Below the pieces are notes generated by a model. It worked only from the letters and a program-made list of their open reading frames with translations. It had not been told where the DNA came from and did not search any database. Shown piece by piece: positions 20,127-31,499 of a DNA stretch of 64,000 bases. How positions within the stretch are numbered: position 1 is the stretch's first letter; each line of letters opens with the position of its first letter. The translations under genes and the position numbers were made by a program. The stretch is from Zoroaster sp. YZ-2022 (Eukaryota > Echinodermata > Asteroidea > Forcipulatida > Zoroasteridae). The DNA is taken from positions 29,184,366 through 29,248,365 of the forward strand of contig CM055816.1 of assembly GCA_029582265.1 (NCBI GenBank), given 5' to 3'.

Positions 20127-21140
20127 ATAACAGGTAATAATTACCCTAATGAATTAATGACACAACCCACCATGAATTAATTTTGGGGCATATTGACTTG
20201 TAAAACCATGTTCTTGTGATTCTTTGGACAAATGTTTCATTCTGAAGCATTTATCCATTCCACAAGTAGCATAGCAATGTTCTGATGAAAATGTTCAGAA
20301 ATTGCTCTCGAAATAGCAAAAAAAAGCACACTATAGCCTAGGTGATACATGTTTAAACTAAGAAAATACAATAGAGTAATCCACTGAATTACTTGTGTAC
20401 TTTGTTGATGTAATGCACTGCATAATCTTATCCATAGTGCACCAGACTCTGTTGTCTGAACAATTATCATCCTCTTGAGAATTTCTACGTTGAATTAACT
20501 GTGTACAGTGGGGCCTGTAATCTCTCTTATCTGAATACATCACAGTTGACTGTCGCAAACTTCACATTCTCTCCTCTGTTTGTAACCCATCCTATTAGCT
20601 GTCCACATTGTGTCCAGATTTTGTATGGTCCCCCCAAAGAATTGTTAAGGCAGTCCACTGCAAAGGTACATAACCTAATCCCTGTTTACTGAGCTTATCT
20701 CATCACCACCCCCCCCCCCCCAATCTCTCTATCTAATACCTGCCTCTCTAATACCTCTCTATCCCCATTGTCCGACCGGAAGAATAGATGTACACTGTAC
20801 AATCCTCAACACAATGCCCACTGATAGCGCAAAGGAATTTCAAATTGCCTGAGTGTAGGCGGCACAATGCCTGTGTTCCTGCAGGGAATAGCATGGGGGA
20901 AGGAAAGAGACAATATCAAGGGGGCTCTGGTCGCGTCCTTGGTCCGCTAATAGTAATCACCGAGTAGATGTGACAGATTGTGATCAGACAAACACGCATA
21001 TTGTTGTTTCCCACCCATTCAGGTTTCCAGTGACTAAAAATCACTGGCTGATTTTCATAAACGCTCTCCATCCATGCATTGGGTATAATCGGCACCCAAG
21101 AATTGGGTGGAAGACATACATGTAGCATTAGTCAGCAATA
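20127..21140. other. No gene recognised
   Basis: Contains a poly-C run (20709-20722) and short ORFs of 63-77 codons with no identifiable domain. No window-internal repeat is evident. Confidence 0.35.
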
Positions 21141-21141
21141 C

Positions 21142-21385
21142 CTTTGGGTGTCTTTTGGACGCCCTGTTTGCTAAATGGACACCTTGTTTTATTTGCAAAA
21201 CACATGCAAATGTATTAAGTTAAACATTTGGACACCCTGTTTGCTAAATGGACGCCCTGTTTGCTAAATGGACGCCCTGTTTGCTAAATGGACACCTTGT
21301 TTTATTTGCAAAACACATGCAAATGTATTAAGTTAAACATTTGGACACCCTGTTTTTCAAAGAACAACAAATCTGGATGCCCTAT
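21142..21385. repeat. Tandem repeat, GGACGCCCTGTTTGCTAAAT unit within a larger unit
   Basis: A 20-bp unit GGACGCCCTGTTTGCTAAAT repeats in runs, and a larger block (TTTGCAAAACACATGCAAAT, AGTTAAACATTTGGACACC) occurs twice. A diverged single copy is at about 35060-35165. Confidence 0.85.
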
Positions 21386-21480
21386 ATCCAAATCCTAGCT
21401 TAAGTTATACTCTGTTGGAAGGTATTGTGTCTCTCTTCTGGTTTTTCTCCACCAAGAGTTGAACCGTTTTCTTTTCTTAA

Positions 21481-21737
21481 CCAGTTCGCACCGGGAATTA
21501 AAAAGTTTTTCCGAACCGCCGTGGCGGGTTTATTTTTACCGCACAAACATGACCAATGGTGCTCACCAGAGCGTGACCGGGGAGACCGCGTCTTCCACCG
21601 TATGCTTATGGCTCGTTGCCACGTCGACCGGGAATCTATACAAATATTCCCGAGAATCCTGTGGCGTGTTTAGACGCTCTCCGATCCGCTGTCCAAATTT
21701 TTTTTTGCGTGTATACACGGCCTCCGACGCGAACTGG
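21481..21737. mobile_element. TTAA MITE (CCAGTTCGC family)
   Basis: 257 bp between TTAA at 21477-21480 and 21738-21741, near-identical to 12809-13063, so both are probably recent insertions. Open frames inside are shared by the copies and have no protein features. Confidence 0.9.
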
Positions 21738-22239
21738 TTAAAAGGAATACAGAACATTCATCAAGTTAATGCGGGAAACTTTTTCCACTTGTTTGTATCT
21801 CAGGTACAATTCTTCATTGTTCCATACCTCAAACATCTGCTCAGGAGAAAGAATTCGCACTTGACTTGAAATAATCACTCTGTAAAGGTTAACGATCACT
21901 GTATTCCAATAAGGTAAGTTGCTTTTAATAGAAACGTTTAAACAAGGACAGCAATTCTCGGTTGATCGAGGTCAATTGATAAAGAAATGCCTGTGTAATT
22001 CTCAAATTACAGTGTTCTCCACAAATGTCCATAAAACTGATCCTTTTTACGTCTTTATCAACCAGTATAAGACTACAAAAAGTCTCTGGTTTCTGGTCTC
22101 CCTGCGAGTCGCATCAGACATTTTTCTGACATTTTAAGTTTTCTTCTTTTTAGCTAGATGATTTTCAAGCCAACCTATGACCAGAAACTGGAGATTATTA
22201 TTTGTTTTGGGGGGAGGGGGGGGGGGGCCTAAACCAGCC

Positions 22240-22378
22240 TACAATTCTCCTCAAGACGATCAGAGTATACTCAGAACCAACAATTATTACATTATCTGTA
22301 TTGACATTATTTACATGGTGCTTCCACAAATCATACTCCGGTACTTCCACCATGCAAAGCTTCAACTCCTACTTGGTA
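22240..22378 (+). mobile_element. Diverged retroelement 3' region
   Basis: TCCTCAAGACGATCAGAGTATACT, cut short before the GAAAC box, is followed by a diverged CATGGTGCTTCCACAAATC and CACCATGCAAAGCTTCAAC. It belongs to the hammerhead-like family and is abutted at 22379 by the TTAA element. Confidence 0.6.
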
Positions 22379-22382
22379 TTAA

Positions 22383-23317
22383 CCCTGACTCCCTCAGCCC
22401 ATTTGCTTACACATAACCTGAATCCTTCCTAACTCCCTAGGCCCATTTGCTTACACATAACCTGAATCCTTCCTAACTCCCTAGGCCCATTTGCTTACAC
22501 ATAACCTGAATCCTTCCTACCTCCCTAAGCCCATTTGCTTACACATAACCTGAATCCTTCCTAACTCCCTAGGCCCATTTGCTTACACATAACCTGAATC
22601 CTTCCTAACTCCCTAGGCCCATTTGCTTACACATAACCTGAATCCTTCCTAACTCCCTAGGCCCATTTGCTTAAACATAACCTGAATCCTCCCTAACTCC
22701 CTAGGCCCATTTGCTTACACATAACCTAAATCCTTCCTACCTCCCTAGGCCCATTTGCTTACACATAACCTGAATCCTTCCTAACTCCCTAGGCCCATTT
22801 GCTTACACATAACCTGAATCCTTCCTAACTCCCTGGGCCCATTTGCTTACACATAACCTGAATCCTTCCTAACTCCTTAGGCCCATTTGCTTACACATAA
22901 CCTGAATCCTGCCTAACTCCCTAGGCCCATTTGCTTACACATAACCTGAATCCTTCCTAACTCCCTAGGCCCATTTGCTTACACATAACCTGAATCCTCC
23001 AAAATCCTTCAGTAGTAAAGCAAGCACATGACATGTATGCACACGTGTTTCTAATCTGTGATACATGTACATGGCCAGGGACCCTCCCTGCATGCATGGA
23101 GCAATAAACAGTGTCCACTGACCTAAGCACTGACCTTGCAATCACTACAACAAACATGGATGTACATGTACATGTACAATGGAAAGGCAAGTATGCCTAA
23201 TAACCTCAATCCTCCAAAATCCTTCACTTTAGCAAAGAGCATGTAGCATGTAACCTCAATCCTTCAAAATCCTTCACTTTAGCAAAGAGGATTTTGGAGG
23301 ATATGGGAAGGTTAGGG
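22383..23317 (-). mobile_element. TTAA element with 44-bp array (inverted copy)
   Basis: Flanked by TTAA at 22379-22382 and 23318-23321. On the plus strand it starts CCCTGACTCCCTCAGCCC, runs through about 13 units of AATCCTTCCTAACTCCCTAG+GCCCATTTGCTTACACATAACCTG, then the unique segment (GGCCAGGGACCCTCCCTGC), and ends GGGAAGGTTAGGG. 935 bp, complete. Confidence 0.95.
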
Positions 23318-23321
23318 TTAA

Positions 23322-23685
23322 TATTGATTATAAACTTGGTGAATCGTGTTGAACAGTACTTGAGAAAGTACACGTAGGAGCAACATTAACTGCAAAGTGA
23401 ATAATGTTTAGGAAAAAAATAGCATACATGCGGATGGGCCAAGCTTTGTGATAGGTGTCCTTTGTTACATACGTGTAGGTATATATGTATCATTTATGTA
23501 TTATAATTTATTATGACTCCTGATTAACATTATTGTACATGTAGCTTCCTATTCAAGGCACAGAGATTGATTTCATTCTAATTTGAAGAACAACTGAGAA
23601 TGCGCGCTCATAATAAGCATTGGTACAGGTACAAATGTACATCTACCTACGACACCATGTCACAAAGCTCGGCCCCAACCTGGTG
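23322..23685. other. Dispersed-repeat fragment, no gene
   Basis: ATTATAAACTTGGTGAAT and AACTGCAAAGTGAATAATGTT are shared, diverged, with about 26408-26500. No ORF of interest. Confidence 0.4.
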
Positions 23686-24073
23686 GAATAATAATAATAA
23701 TAATAATAATAATGTGGCGTTATGTAGTGCACGTATCCACCAAACAGGTGCTCAAGGCGCATTATATTATTACCCCTGCTCATCAGGCGCATAAATCATT
23801 CCTGAAACCATCTCAGCTCCCTGGGGAGTATACAGCTCAATTGCTGCCATTACAGCGCATATAGGGCTAATCAAACACAAAAACCAACTCTGCCCTCACA
23901 GGTACCCATTTACCCCTGGGTGGAGAGAAGCAATTATGGTAGAGTGTCTTGCTCAAGGACACAAGTACCCCGGTCGTGGCTGGGATTCGAACCCACATTC
24001 TGATGACTCAGCCATCAGAACACAAATCTGATGGATGCACTAAACCGCTCGACCATGGCACTCCATGGCACTC
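23686..24073 (-). mobile_element. tRNA-headed SINE, minus strand, full length
   Basis: Begins on the plus strand with the (AAT)n tail, then the inverse of the tail (GTGCACGTATCCACC) and body, ending with B box GGATTCGAACCC on the reverse complement and A-box region CTCGACCATGGC. The last bases CCATGGCACT are locally duplicated. Confidence 0.85.
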
Positions 24074-24164
24074 CATATACGTGGGAATGACCCACATGCA
24101 TGCAGTATGTAATTGTACATGTTCATGTTCTGTACATATCTTTATCGACCAGTAGAAACCATTT

Positions 24165-26385
24165 GTGACCTGCTCCCACAAAATGAGCGTAAAGTCGCAC
24201 ATTGCCATTTCACAGTGCAGCGGGCCAAAGTCAAAATTTTAATGGGTGGTCAATTTTTTGTTTTGGGGTTATTTCGCATCTGTATATATCCCTTTAGCAA
24301 TTCTTAAATTTTTAGTCGGATCTGAAAATAAAAAAGTGTGTTTTTAAGTCGATTTTGTTGATGACTTTTGTTGTGATGTATCAGAAATCCAAAGACAAAG
24401 ACGTAAACAAAGACGAAATTCTTCCCGATGTTCACCCTGTTCTAAAAAACCGCCCTATGTATGTTTGGTATCGTCCGAAAGCTGAAGACGTGGCCTGTTT
24501 ATTTTTAGCAACATGACCTCTGACCGTTCATTCAATAAAGAGTTACAATAAGAATACTAAGGTTGTCATCGACGTAAACAAGGAGCCTTGTTGCTATGCC
24601 TTGCCGTTTTGAGTGCTGTGATTCGCTTAAACCTACCTCGTGTTCACGTGCGCATGCGCCCGTGCAGCGATGTGATTTGTTGACTCGGCCGCCATGGCAC
24701 AGTGTGAAACTGTATGGTTACAGTACACGTTTTACAAAACATGTGCGGTTTTCTTGTCGCTTTTTAATACAACAATAACAGAAAATGGCCGATAAGAACA
24801 GAATAACGAAAGTGCCCTTAATGATGCTGTTATTCTTGGGCTCAATGCTGCTGACAATGATGCTTGGGGAGCTTTTTACAGAGTTTTCGCGGGACGACAC
24901 TTTGTCGGACTCCGAAGACGAGCCCGAAACTTCCGACTCGGATGCCGATGATAGCGCCCGATACGGACGGGGAAGGCAGCCATGAAAGCGTCGACAATGA
25001 AATTGACAGTGACAACGAGCCTGTCGTTAACGAAAATCCTGCTCGGGACATCGTTGATGCCGGTTGGAATGGATGATTGGGTTTCGCCAAAGCGTAGAGC
25101 GTTGAAGGTTCAAATTAACAAACCCTTAGCTTTATACACAACATTGTAACTTGTTTTGTTTTTAACACTTCAGTTATGTTAATTCAGAGTGGTTTCATTC
25201 AAGGTTTTTGTACATTGATAAAGGTCGTCAATATTCAGCATTACGATCTGACTGCTGCTTCAACTTTTCTTTAAATTTAAACAATGTAATTTTTAAGTGA
25301 AAGGAATAAAGGAAAACAACATTACATTTGTATAAGCATCGTTCCTATTTGCTGAAATGAATACATAGCATAAAATACAATAAAATGTAAGTTTATGGAC
25401 TGTCGTGAAGGTAACAGATACTGCCCCTTTAAGTATGTATTAATTATTTTTTAATTAAAAGTGTGTTTTCATAGTACTTACTACTTTTAGCAAGACAAAT
25501 AAGGACATAGAGTTACATTAATTCATGTATGTAGAAGGTTAGCTATGATTAACATGTTTGTTTATTTCTATAACTGCCCTTTAACCTTAACCATGCTCTG
25601 AGAAAACTTAAACATATTCAACAAGTTGTGTATGTTTGTTTGAGCTATCATGTTCATTTGCTTTTTATTTAAAAAAAAAATCAAACTTGTTAATACAGTG
25701 CGTGTTCTAATTGCAAAGGAGAGAATGCAACCATGGACAGCTAACTGCTCAACTGAACTGCCACAATTGAGAAAAATTACAATACATTTTCAGTGAAACG
25801 ACTGCTCCTTTAAAATGTATAATTACGTTTCTTCTACATTATCAATGCTTGATTAATACATGTAATGATATGATTCACTATTCGATGTAAAAAGCTTTGG
25901 ATTCTCTGTCAGTTTACATTATTTCAAAGTATTCAAAACTTCTGCATTTCAATATTTTATGGTCCAGAATAGTGATAAAAATACTGTAATTAAATATGCA
26001 AATGAGGTCTTAATATCCATTGAAGTTATTATTTTGTTTACGTATTTCATTACTAATGTCATTTTTTGTATTTCCTGAAAATTTGAAGTGAAAATATTGA
26101 TCACAACATGGTCGTTGTTAAGGAAACAAAACCTACCTTTTGTATGTGTTGCATTATTTGGTGTTGTTTTCTTGTACACAAGTTTAAAGGCTATTATCTC
26201 CAAAACTATTTTGTATAATTTGTGTAGACTCCATTGCCTTTCTAAGGTTGTAACTTTCTTTTTGAGTGCGATACCCCCAAGTGTTATATACCATTGGAAA
26301 GCTCTTGGTCTACAGATTTCAGAAATACAAAAATCTAAACTTTGAGAATTTCCGACTTTATGCTCATTTTGTGGGAGCAGGTCAC
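24165..26385. mobile_element. 2.2-kb DNA transposon with 33-bp inverted ends
   Basis: Left end GTGACCTGCTCCCACAAAAT+GAGCGTAAAGTCG is matched on the reverse strand at the right end with one mismatch. ATTT flanks both ends (24161-24164, 26386-26389), a likely 4-bp duplication. The interior is mostly AT-rich non-coding DNA plus an acidic broken ORF at 24785-25075. Two internal spots (25425, 25800) carry GC(C/T)CCTTTAA, resembling right ends of TTAA MITEs. Superfamily not determined. Confidence 0.8.
24785..25075 (+). pseudogene. Frame-broken acidic ORF of the 2.2-kb transposon
   Basis: The ORF at 24785 (66 codons) becomes strongly acidic (DDTLSDSEDEPETSDSDADD) and the acidic stretch continues in another frame (APDTDGEGSHESVDNEIDSD, then ARDIVDAGWN) to a stop at about 25074. 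Continuity of composition across the frame change suggests one former N-terminal region. Acidic N-termini occur in several transposase families, including piggyBac-like ones; no catalytic core is present, so the family is not assigned. Confidence 0.4.
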
Positions 26386-26389
26386 ATTT

Positions 26390-26904
26390 GAGAACAGCAT
26401 AATAATCAGTTATAAACTTGGTAAATTTTGTGTACAGTAGAGAAATTGAGAACACAACTTACTGCAAATTGAATATGTTAAGGCGAAAAAATAACATTCA
26501 TGAACTTTCAGCCGTAGTTCAGTTGATCTCAGGGATTTAATATTCAAGCATGCAAGAACCAAACAACATGCCCTGTTATTTCCACCCCCAAAAAATAGTT
26601 TCACTGCCAAATTTCAATCGGTGCCCAGTGCCATAATAAAGCTCTCACTGCATGCACGTGAAACCGGTTACCACCAGACCATGTCACTCCTACATATTGG
26701 ATGGTTCTGAAAGAGGGACAGCTTGACAGACATGAGCCAGAGATCCCACAAAATATTCAATCGAGAAATACTGGGAAAATAAAATGACTGGACATGCAAT
26801 CTTGGTGATGGTATAACATTGGAATTTGGTAAAGTACATACAATGTACATTCATGTCGACCCCCTAGTTTCATATGTACATACTTTATATTATACAACTT
26901 ATGC
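26390..26904. other. No gene recognised
   Basis: The start shares TTATAAACTTGGTAAATTTT with 23334. Nothing else is identifiable. Confidence 0.35.
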
Positions 26905-27470
26905 AGAAGGGGCCGTTGCCACCTAGGGTACTCCGGATTGGTACCCAGACATTCTCAATCTTATATGTACATTAGTAATGTAGATGAGGTCGTTGTCACC
27001 CAGTGTACTCCCCAATGGTACTCAGGCAATCTCAATCCTATAATGTACAGTAGTAATGTACAATGTAGATGGGGTCATTGTCACCTAGGGTACTCCCTTA
27101 TAGTACCCAGATATTCCGAATCCTATTAGTAATGCAGAAGGAGTCGTTGTCACCCTAATGGTATCCATACATTCTGAATCCTATATGTACATTAGTAATG
27201 CAGAAGGAGTCATTGTCACCCAGGGTACTCCCTAATGGTACCCAGATATTCTGAATCCTATATGTACATTAGTAATGCAGAAGGAGTCCTTGTCGCCCAG
27301 GGTACTCCCTAATGGTACCCAGATATTCTGAATCCTATATGTACATTAGTAATGCAGAAGGAGTCCTTGTCGCCCAGGGTACTCCATAATGGTACCCAGA
27401 CATTCTGAATCCTACATGTATATGTACATTAGTAATGCAGAAGGAGTCGTTGTCACCTAGGGTACTCTAG
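26905..27470. repeat. Minisatellite, about 75-bp unit
   Basis: Units contain GTACATTAGTAATGCAGAAG, GAGTCGTTGTCACCCAGGGT and ACTCCCTAATGGTACCCAGA; about seven copies with increasing regularity toward 27470. Directly adjoins the next array. Confidence 0.9.
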
Positions 27471-27497
27471 GGAATGATTTTATTCAAAAATTTTGCA

Positions 27498-28345
27498 TCT
27501 TGATTCAAAGAGAGTAAGCATACTCATAGAAGCAGTTTGGCCAACATTACCAATGTTGTACCTTCCCAATGTTGTACCTTCCCTTTAATGTATATCTTGA
27601 TTCAAAGAGAGTAAGCATACTCGTAGAAGCAGTTTGGCCAACGTTACCGATGTTGTACCTTCCCTTCAATGTACATGTACATCTTGATTCAAAGAGAGTA
27701 AGCATACTCATAGAAGCAGTTTGGCCAACATTACCAATGTTGTACATGTACCTTCCCTTCAATGTATATCTTGATTCAAAGAGAGTAAGCATACTCATAG
27801 AAGCAGTTTTGCCAACATTACCAATGTTGTACATGTACCTTCCCTTCAATGTATATCTTGATTCAAAGAGAGTAAGCATACTCATAGAAGCAGTTTTGCC
27901 AACATTACCAATGCTGTACCTTCCCTTCAATGTATATCTTGATTCAAAGAGAGTAAGCATACTCATAGAAGCAGTTTGGCCAACATTACCAATGTTGTAC
28001 ATGTACCTTCCCTTCAATGTATATCTTGATTCAAAGAGAGTAAGCATACTCATAGAAGCAGTTTGGCCAACATTACCAATGTTGTACCTTCCCTTCAATG
28101 TATATCTTGATTCAAAGAGAGTAAGCATACTCATAGAAGCAGTTTGGCCAACATTACCAATGTTGTACATGTACCTTCCCTTCAATGTATATCTTGATTC
28201 AAAGAGAGTAAGCATACTCATAGAAGCAGTTTGGCCAACATTACCAATGTTGTACCTTCCCTTCAATGTATCTTGATTCAAAGAGAGTAAGCATACTCAT
28301 AGAAGCAGTTTGGCCAACATTACCAATGTTGTACCTTCCACTTTT
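27498..28345. repeat. Minisatellite, 81/87-bp unit, about 10 copies
   Basis: Units contain CTTGATTCAAAGAGAGTAAG, CATACTCATAGAAGCAGTTT and GGCCAACATTACCAATGTTG. Alternating units carry an extra CATGTA (87 bp instead of 81). Both lengths are multiples of three, so a plus ORF of 235 codons and a minus ORF of 244 codons span the array. A degenerate single unit is at about 63088-63300. Confidence 0.95.
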
Positions 28346-28944
28346 AAATTAACACCTTTATGCATTCTGGCAAATGCAATATCTGTAGCACTTCAAATAT
28401 GGAAAGTTATCAAAGGGGGATGAACTGGCTGTAAACCTATGGGGCATCTGGACAGTCTTTGCCCCAGTGATATGCCAACTTATGGGACAGATCTGATTTG
28501 TAAAAACCAAGCCATGCCAGAGACCCCGACAGTGGTGTGGCACTGGGATTCCATCAAATGTTTGAAAAAAACAACTACAGTACTTGTATGTAAAAGCTAG
28601 CCAGGACTGGTAATATATTGTCTGTTTGATCACTCCAGGATGGATGGATGGGTGTGTGGTCAGTCTTAAACAGTCTGGGTGTCAATTCATTTGACAGGGG
28701 TCATTTGTTAAAATAAGTGGGCCTTTAATTTAATGATTGCTTGTGGCAGCCAGCCAGTAGGATAAAGATGGGGGGGGGGGGGGGGAGAAATGTGTACATG
28801 TACAGAACATGGTGTATGGTGGTATGGACACTCAATTATAATGTTTGTACATGTAACCTGTACTGTAATGGTGTGGATTTTCCACAGTGCAGTACATGTA
28901 CATGACATTTGAAGTTCATACTGTACAGTAATTATACATTAGGC
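28346..28944. other. No gene recognised
   Basis: Poly-G run (28771-28784) and several GTACATGTAC stretches. ORFs of 66-91 codons show no features. Confidence 0.35.
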
Positions 28945-29345
28945 CAACAGAAAAAAGTATCCGGTTTCTGGTCATAGTTCGGCTTCACAATTGGTACAGT
29001 GACATAATCTTTTTTTTTGGCCAACCTTTTGAAATATGTGATGTACATGTACCGTATGTCTGGTTATGGAACCAGACCAAATTTCCTATACATAAACCGA
29101 GACAGCCTCCATACAACAAAGTGTGGTGGGTAAGAAGAGAGGCCTCACAAGTACATGTAGGGCAAACGTTTATACCCCTACTGTATGTATTTAAAACACA
29201 GACATGTATTGTGATTTTTCACAGGTTAGTTTTTAAGGCCCCCAAAAAAGTCTCCAGTTTCTGGTCATCGGTCGCTTCAACATCGGTGCGGTGTCGCACT
29301 TTTATTTTATTTTTTTGGCCATCTTTTTTTTAGCCAACAGGGAAA
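28945..29345. repeat. Two copies of a dispersed poly-T/TTTCTGGTCAT repeat
   Basis: At 28950-29030: TCCGGTTTCTGGTCATAGTT, CGGCTTC, poly-T, GGCCAACC. At 29230-29345: TCTCCAGTTTCTGGTCATCG, CGCTTCAACATCGGTGCGGT, poly-T, GGCCATC. The shared TACATTGCATATGCGGGGACC-type 3' flank suggests a duplicated larger unit. Confidence 0.6.
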
Positions 29346-29599
29346 TACGTGATACATTGCATATGCGGGGACCAAATTTCCCATATATACAAAGTATGGT
29401 GGCTAAGAGAGGCCTCACAAATCATTCATACCCCTATGTGAAAAAAGTTGTTCAAAAAGCACAGCACGGCAGAATCCCAGCAATTTTGGCTGCAATTGGA
29501 CATCATTTCATAGCAAAAAAAAGAAAAAAAGAAGAAAATTAAAAATGCCGACATGCAGGTGTGAGGGTTGAAATGAATGTACACACTACATGTACATTT

Positions 29600-30363
29600 C
29601 TGTGACTACAAGGGTCAAAATCAGTCAAAATGTTGGTATACTTGCCAAGGTATATCTAGTGCACTTAACCCTTCTACTACTACAAGGGTCAAAATCAGTC
29701 AAAATGTTGGTATACTTGCCAAGGTATATCTAGTGCACTTAACCCTCCTACTACTACAAGGGTCAAAATCAGTCAAAATGCTGATATACTTGCCAAGGTA
29801 TATCTAGTGCACTTAACCCTCCTACTACTACAAGGGTCAAAATCAGTCAAAATGTTGACATACTTGCCAAGGTATATATATCTAGTGCACTTAAAAGTCA
29901 AACACTGTCAAACCTTACGTGTAGTAAGTACATTAACCCTCCTACTACTACAAGGGTCAAAATCAGTCAAAATGTTGATATACTTGCTAAGGTATATCTC
30001 GTGCACTTAAAAGTCAAACACTGTCAAACCTTACGCGTAGTAAGTACATTAACCCTCCTACTACTACAAGGGTCAAAATCAGTCAAAATGTTGACATACT
30101 TGCCAAGGTATATCTAGTGCACTTAAAAGTCAAACACTGTCAAACCTTACATGTAGTAAGTACATTTACAGGTCAAAATGAGTCGACTGATTTTGACTGG
30201 TAAAAGCATTCTCTGGTATTGTTGAGGGTGGTCAAAAAGACAGTCAAAAGCAGTCAACAATGCCCCTGTGTTGCACAGTTGGGTCAGTCGTCAAAAACAG
30301 GCAGCTGACTGATTTTTGTCCACTGTAGCTACTTGCCACAAATGTTCAGCTACATTAGGAGGG
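29600..30363. repeat. Tandem array built on a TTAACCCTCCTAC terminus
   Basis: Units of about 75-110 bp each contain CACTTAACCCTCCTACTACT, ACAAGGGTCAAAATCAGTCA and TTGCCAAGGTATATCTAGTG. The right edge has AGGAGGG followed by TCTA in place of TTAA (30357-30367). It looks like a CCCTCCTAC-type TTAA MITE whose left terminal segment has been amplified. Confidence 0.75.
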
Positions 30364-30726
30364 TCTAAACTAACCAAAACAAACCAAAACTTAAAACAAA
30401 AACTAAACAAACAAAAAATGATTAACATTTATAATAATAAAAAATATAAAAAAATAAAAATTAACTTCAAAATATGTTGTCCTTAACTCTGTTCTAAACT
30501 CTGTATTAAGAAAAGTCTCTCTGGGTCATTGTGATGGAGGAATGTATGCAAATCGTGCCAGTAGTGGAATGCAGCAATCAGTATCTTTTGTTTGGCCACC
30601 TGAAACCAGGAGTTTCTATTGGCTGGATAAATCACAGTATTGTAATTGATGCTCATTGTTGTCATGACAGCAACATATGTTGAAAGATAAGGCATGGAAT
30701 TTGTCTTTGGGAAAATAACCAATATG
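30364..30726. other. AT-rich spacer, no gene
   Basis: AAACAAA and ATAATAATAAAAAATA stretches followed by ordinary stop-rich sequence. Confidence 0.4.
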
Positions 30727-30730
30727 TTAA

Positions 30731-31006
30731 AGGTACGATATCGCCACGATCAACAGGGCATGGAATCATGGAGTGGTAGTTTCTGATTAACTCAGTGACT
30801 GAAAATAATACTCTACATGGTAAGGTCATGGAATCGGTGTCCTAGTCTAAGATGGACACAGTGACAGAAAATTACTGGCTCATTTATGCATCAGCAACGG
30901 TAATATGTAATATGACCTTATCATGTGGGTATTATTTTCAGTCACTGAGTTAATCTAAAACTAGCATTCCGATTCCATGCCCTGTTGATCATGACGATAC
31001 TGTCCG
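30731..31006. mobile_element. TTAA-type foldback MITE with partial internal duplication
   Basis: Starts TTAA-AGGTACGATATCGCCACG and ends CATGACGATACTGTCCG-TTTA. The two arms both carry CAACAGGGCATGGAATC. An internal ATGGAATCGGTGTCCTAG appears earlier than in other copies, making the palindrome asymmetric. Confidence 0.8.
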
Positions 31007-31499
31007 TTTACAAAGAGGAAAAAAGACAAACAAACAAACAAAACATTCATCTCAAAATCCAGTACAGAATTTATGCTAGTCAGGTGAAAATAAAAAAGAT
31101 TTATTGAAATTGAAATTCTCCGTCATCGATGATATTATTATTTGAATTTCTTGGGTTGTTGAACAGTCATCAAGTTGCTAAAATAACTCTCACCAAAACA
31201 GGTGTGTACCAGAATGCAAAAAAAAAAAAAGAAAAAGCAAATTCCTTCAGAGCAGTAAATCTCTCAACTGTCCTCAAATCGAATGGATTATTTCACCATA
31301 ATTCACAAATACGAAGGTTGTAAATAGTGTATCGGTCTGGGTGTTGTAAGTTGAGACTTGTTTATTAGGAAACTGAGATATCATAGAGCTGCTTAGCAGA
31401 AAAGAACTGCTCACCTGGAAAATTTGCTTGGCAACCTTAGTATGTTTCAAACCCCTGTGAAATGCTTTTTATTTTGAATTACATATATATCCCGGTACA
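31007..31499. other. No gene recognised
   Basis: A 64-codon ORF and an A-run near 31220; the phrase CTGCTTAGCAGAAAAGAAC near 31391 resembles the GAAATTGGCC palindromic family. Confidence 0.35.

Noticed and set aside
22383..23317. CRISPR-like array
   Set aside because: Units are contiguous 44-bp repeats without unique spacers, in a eukaryotic TTAA element.
27547..28281. 244-codon and 235-codon ORFs, the longest in the window
   Set aside because: They follow the 81/87-bp tandem repeat exactly, on both strands, with no protein-like features.
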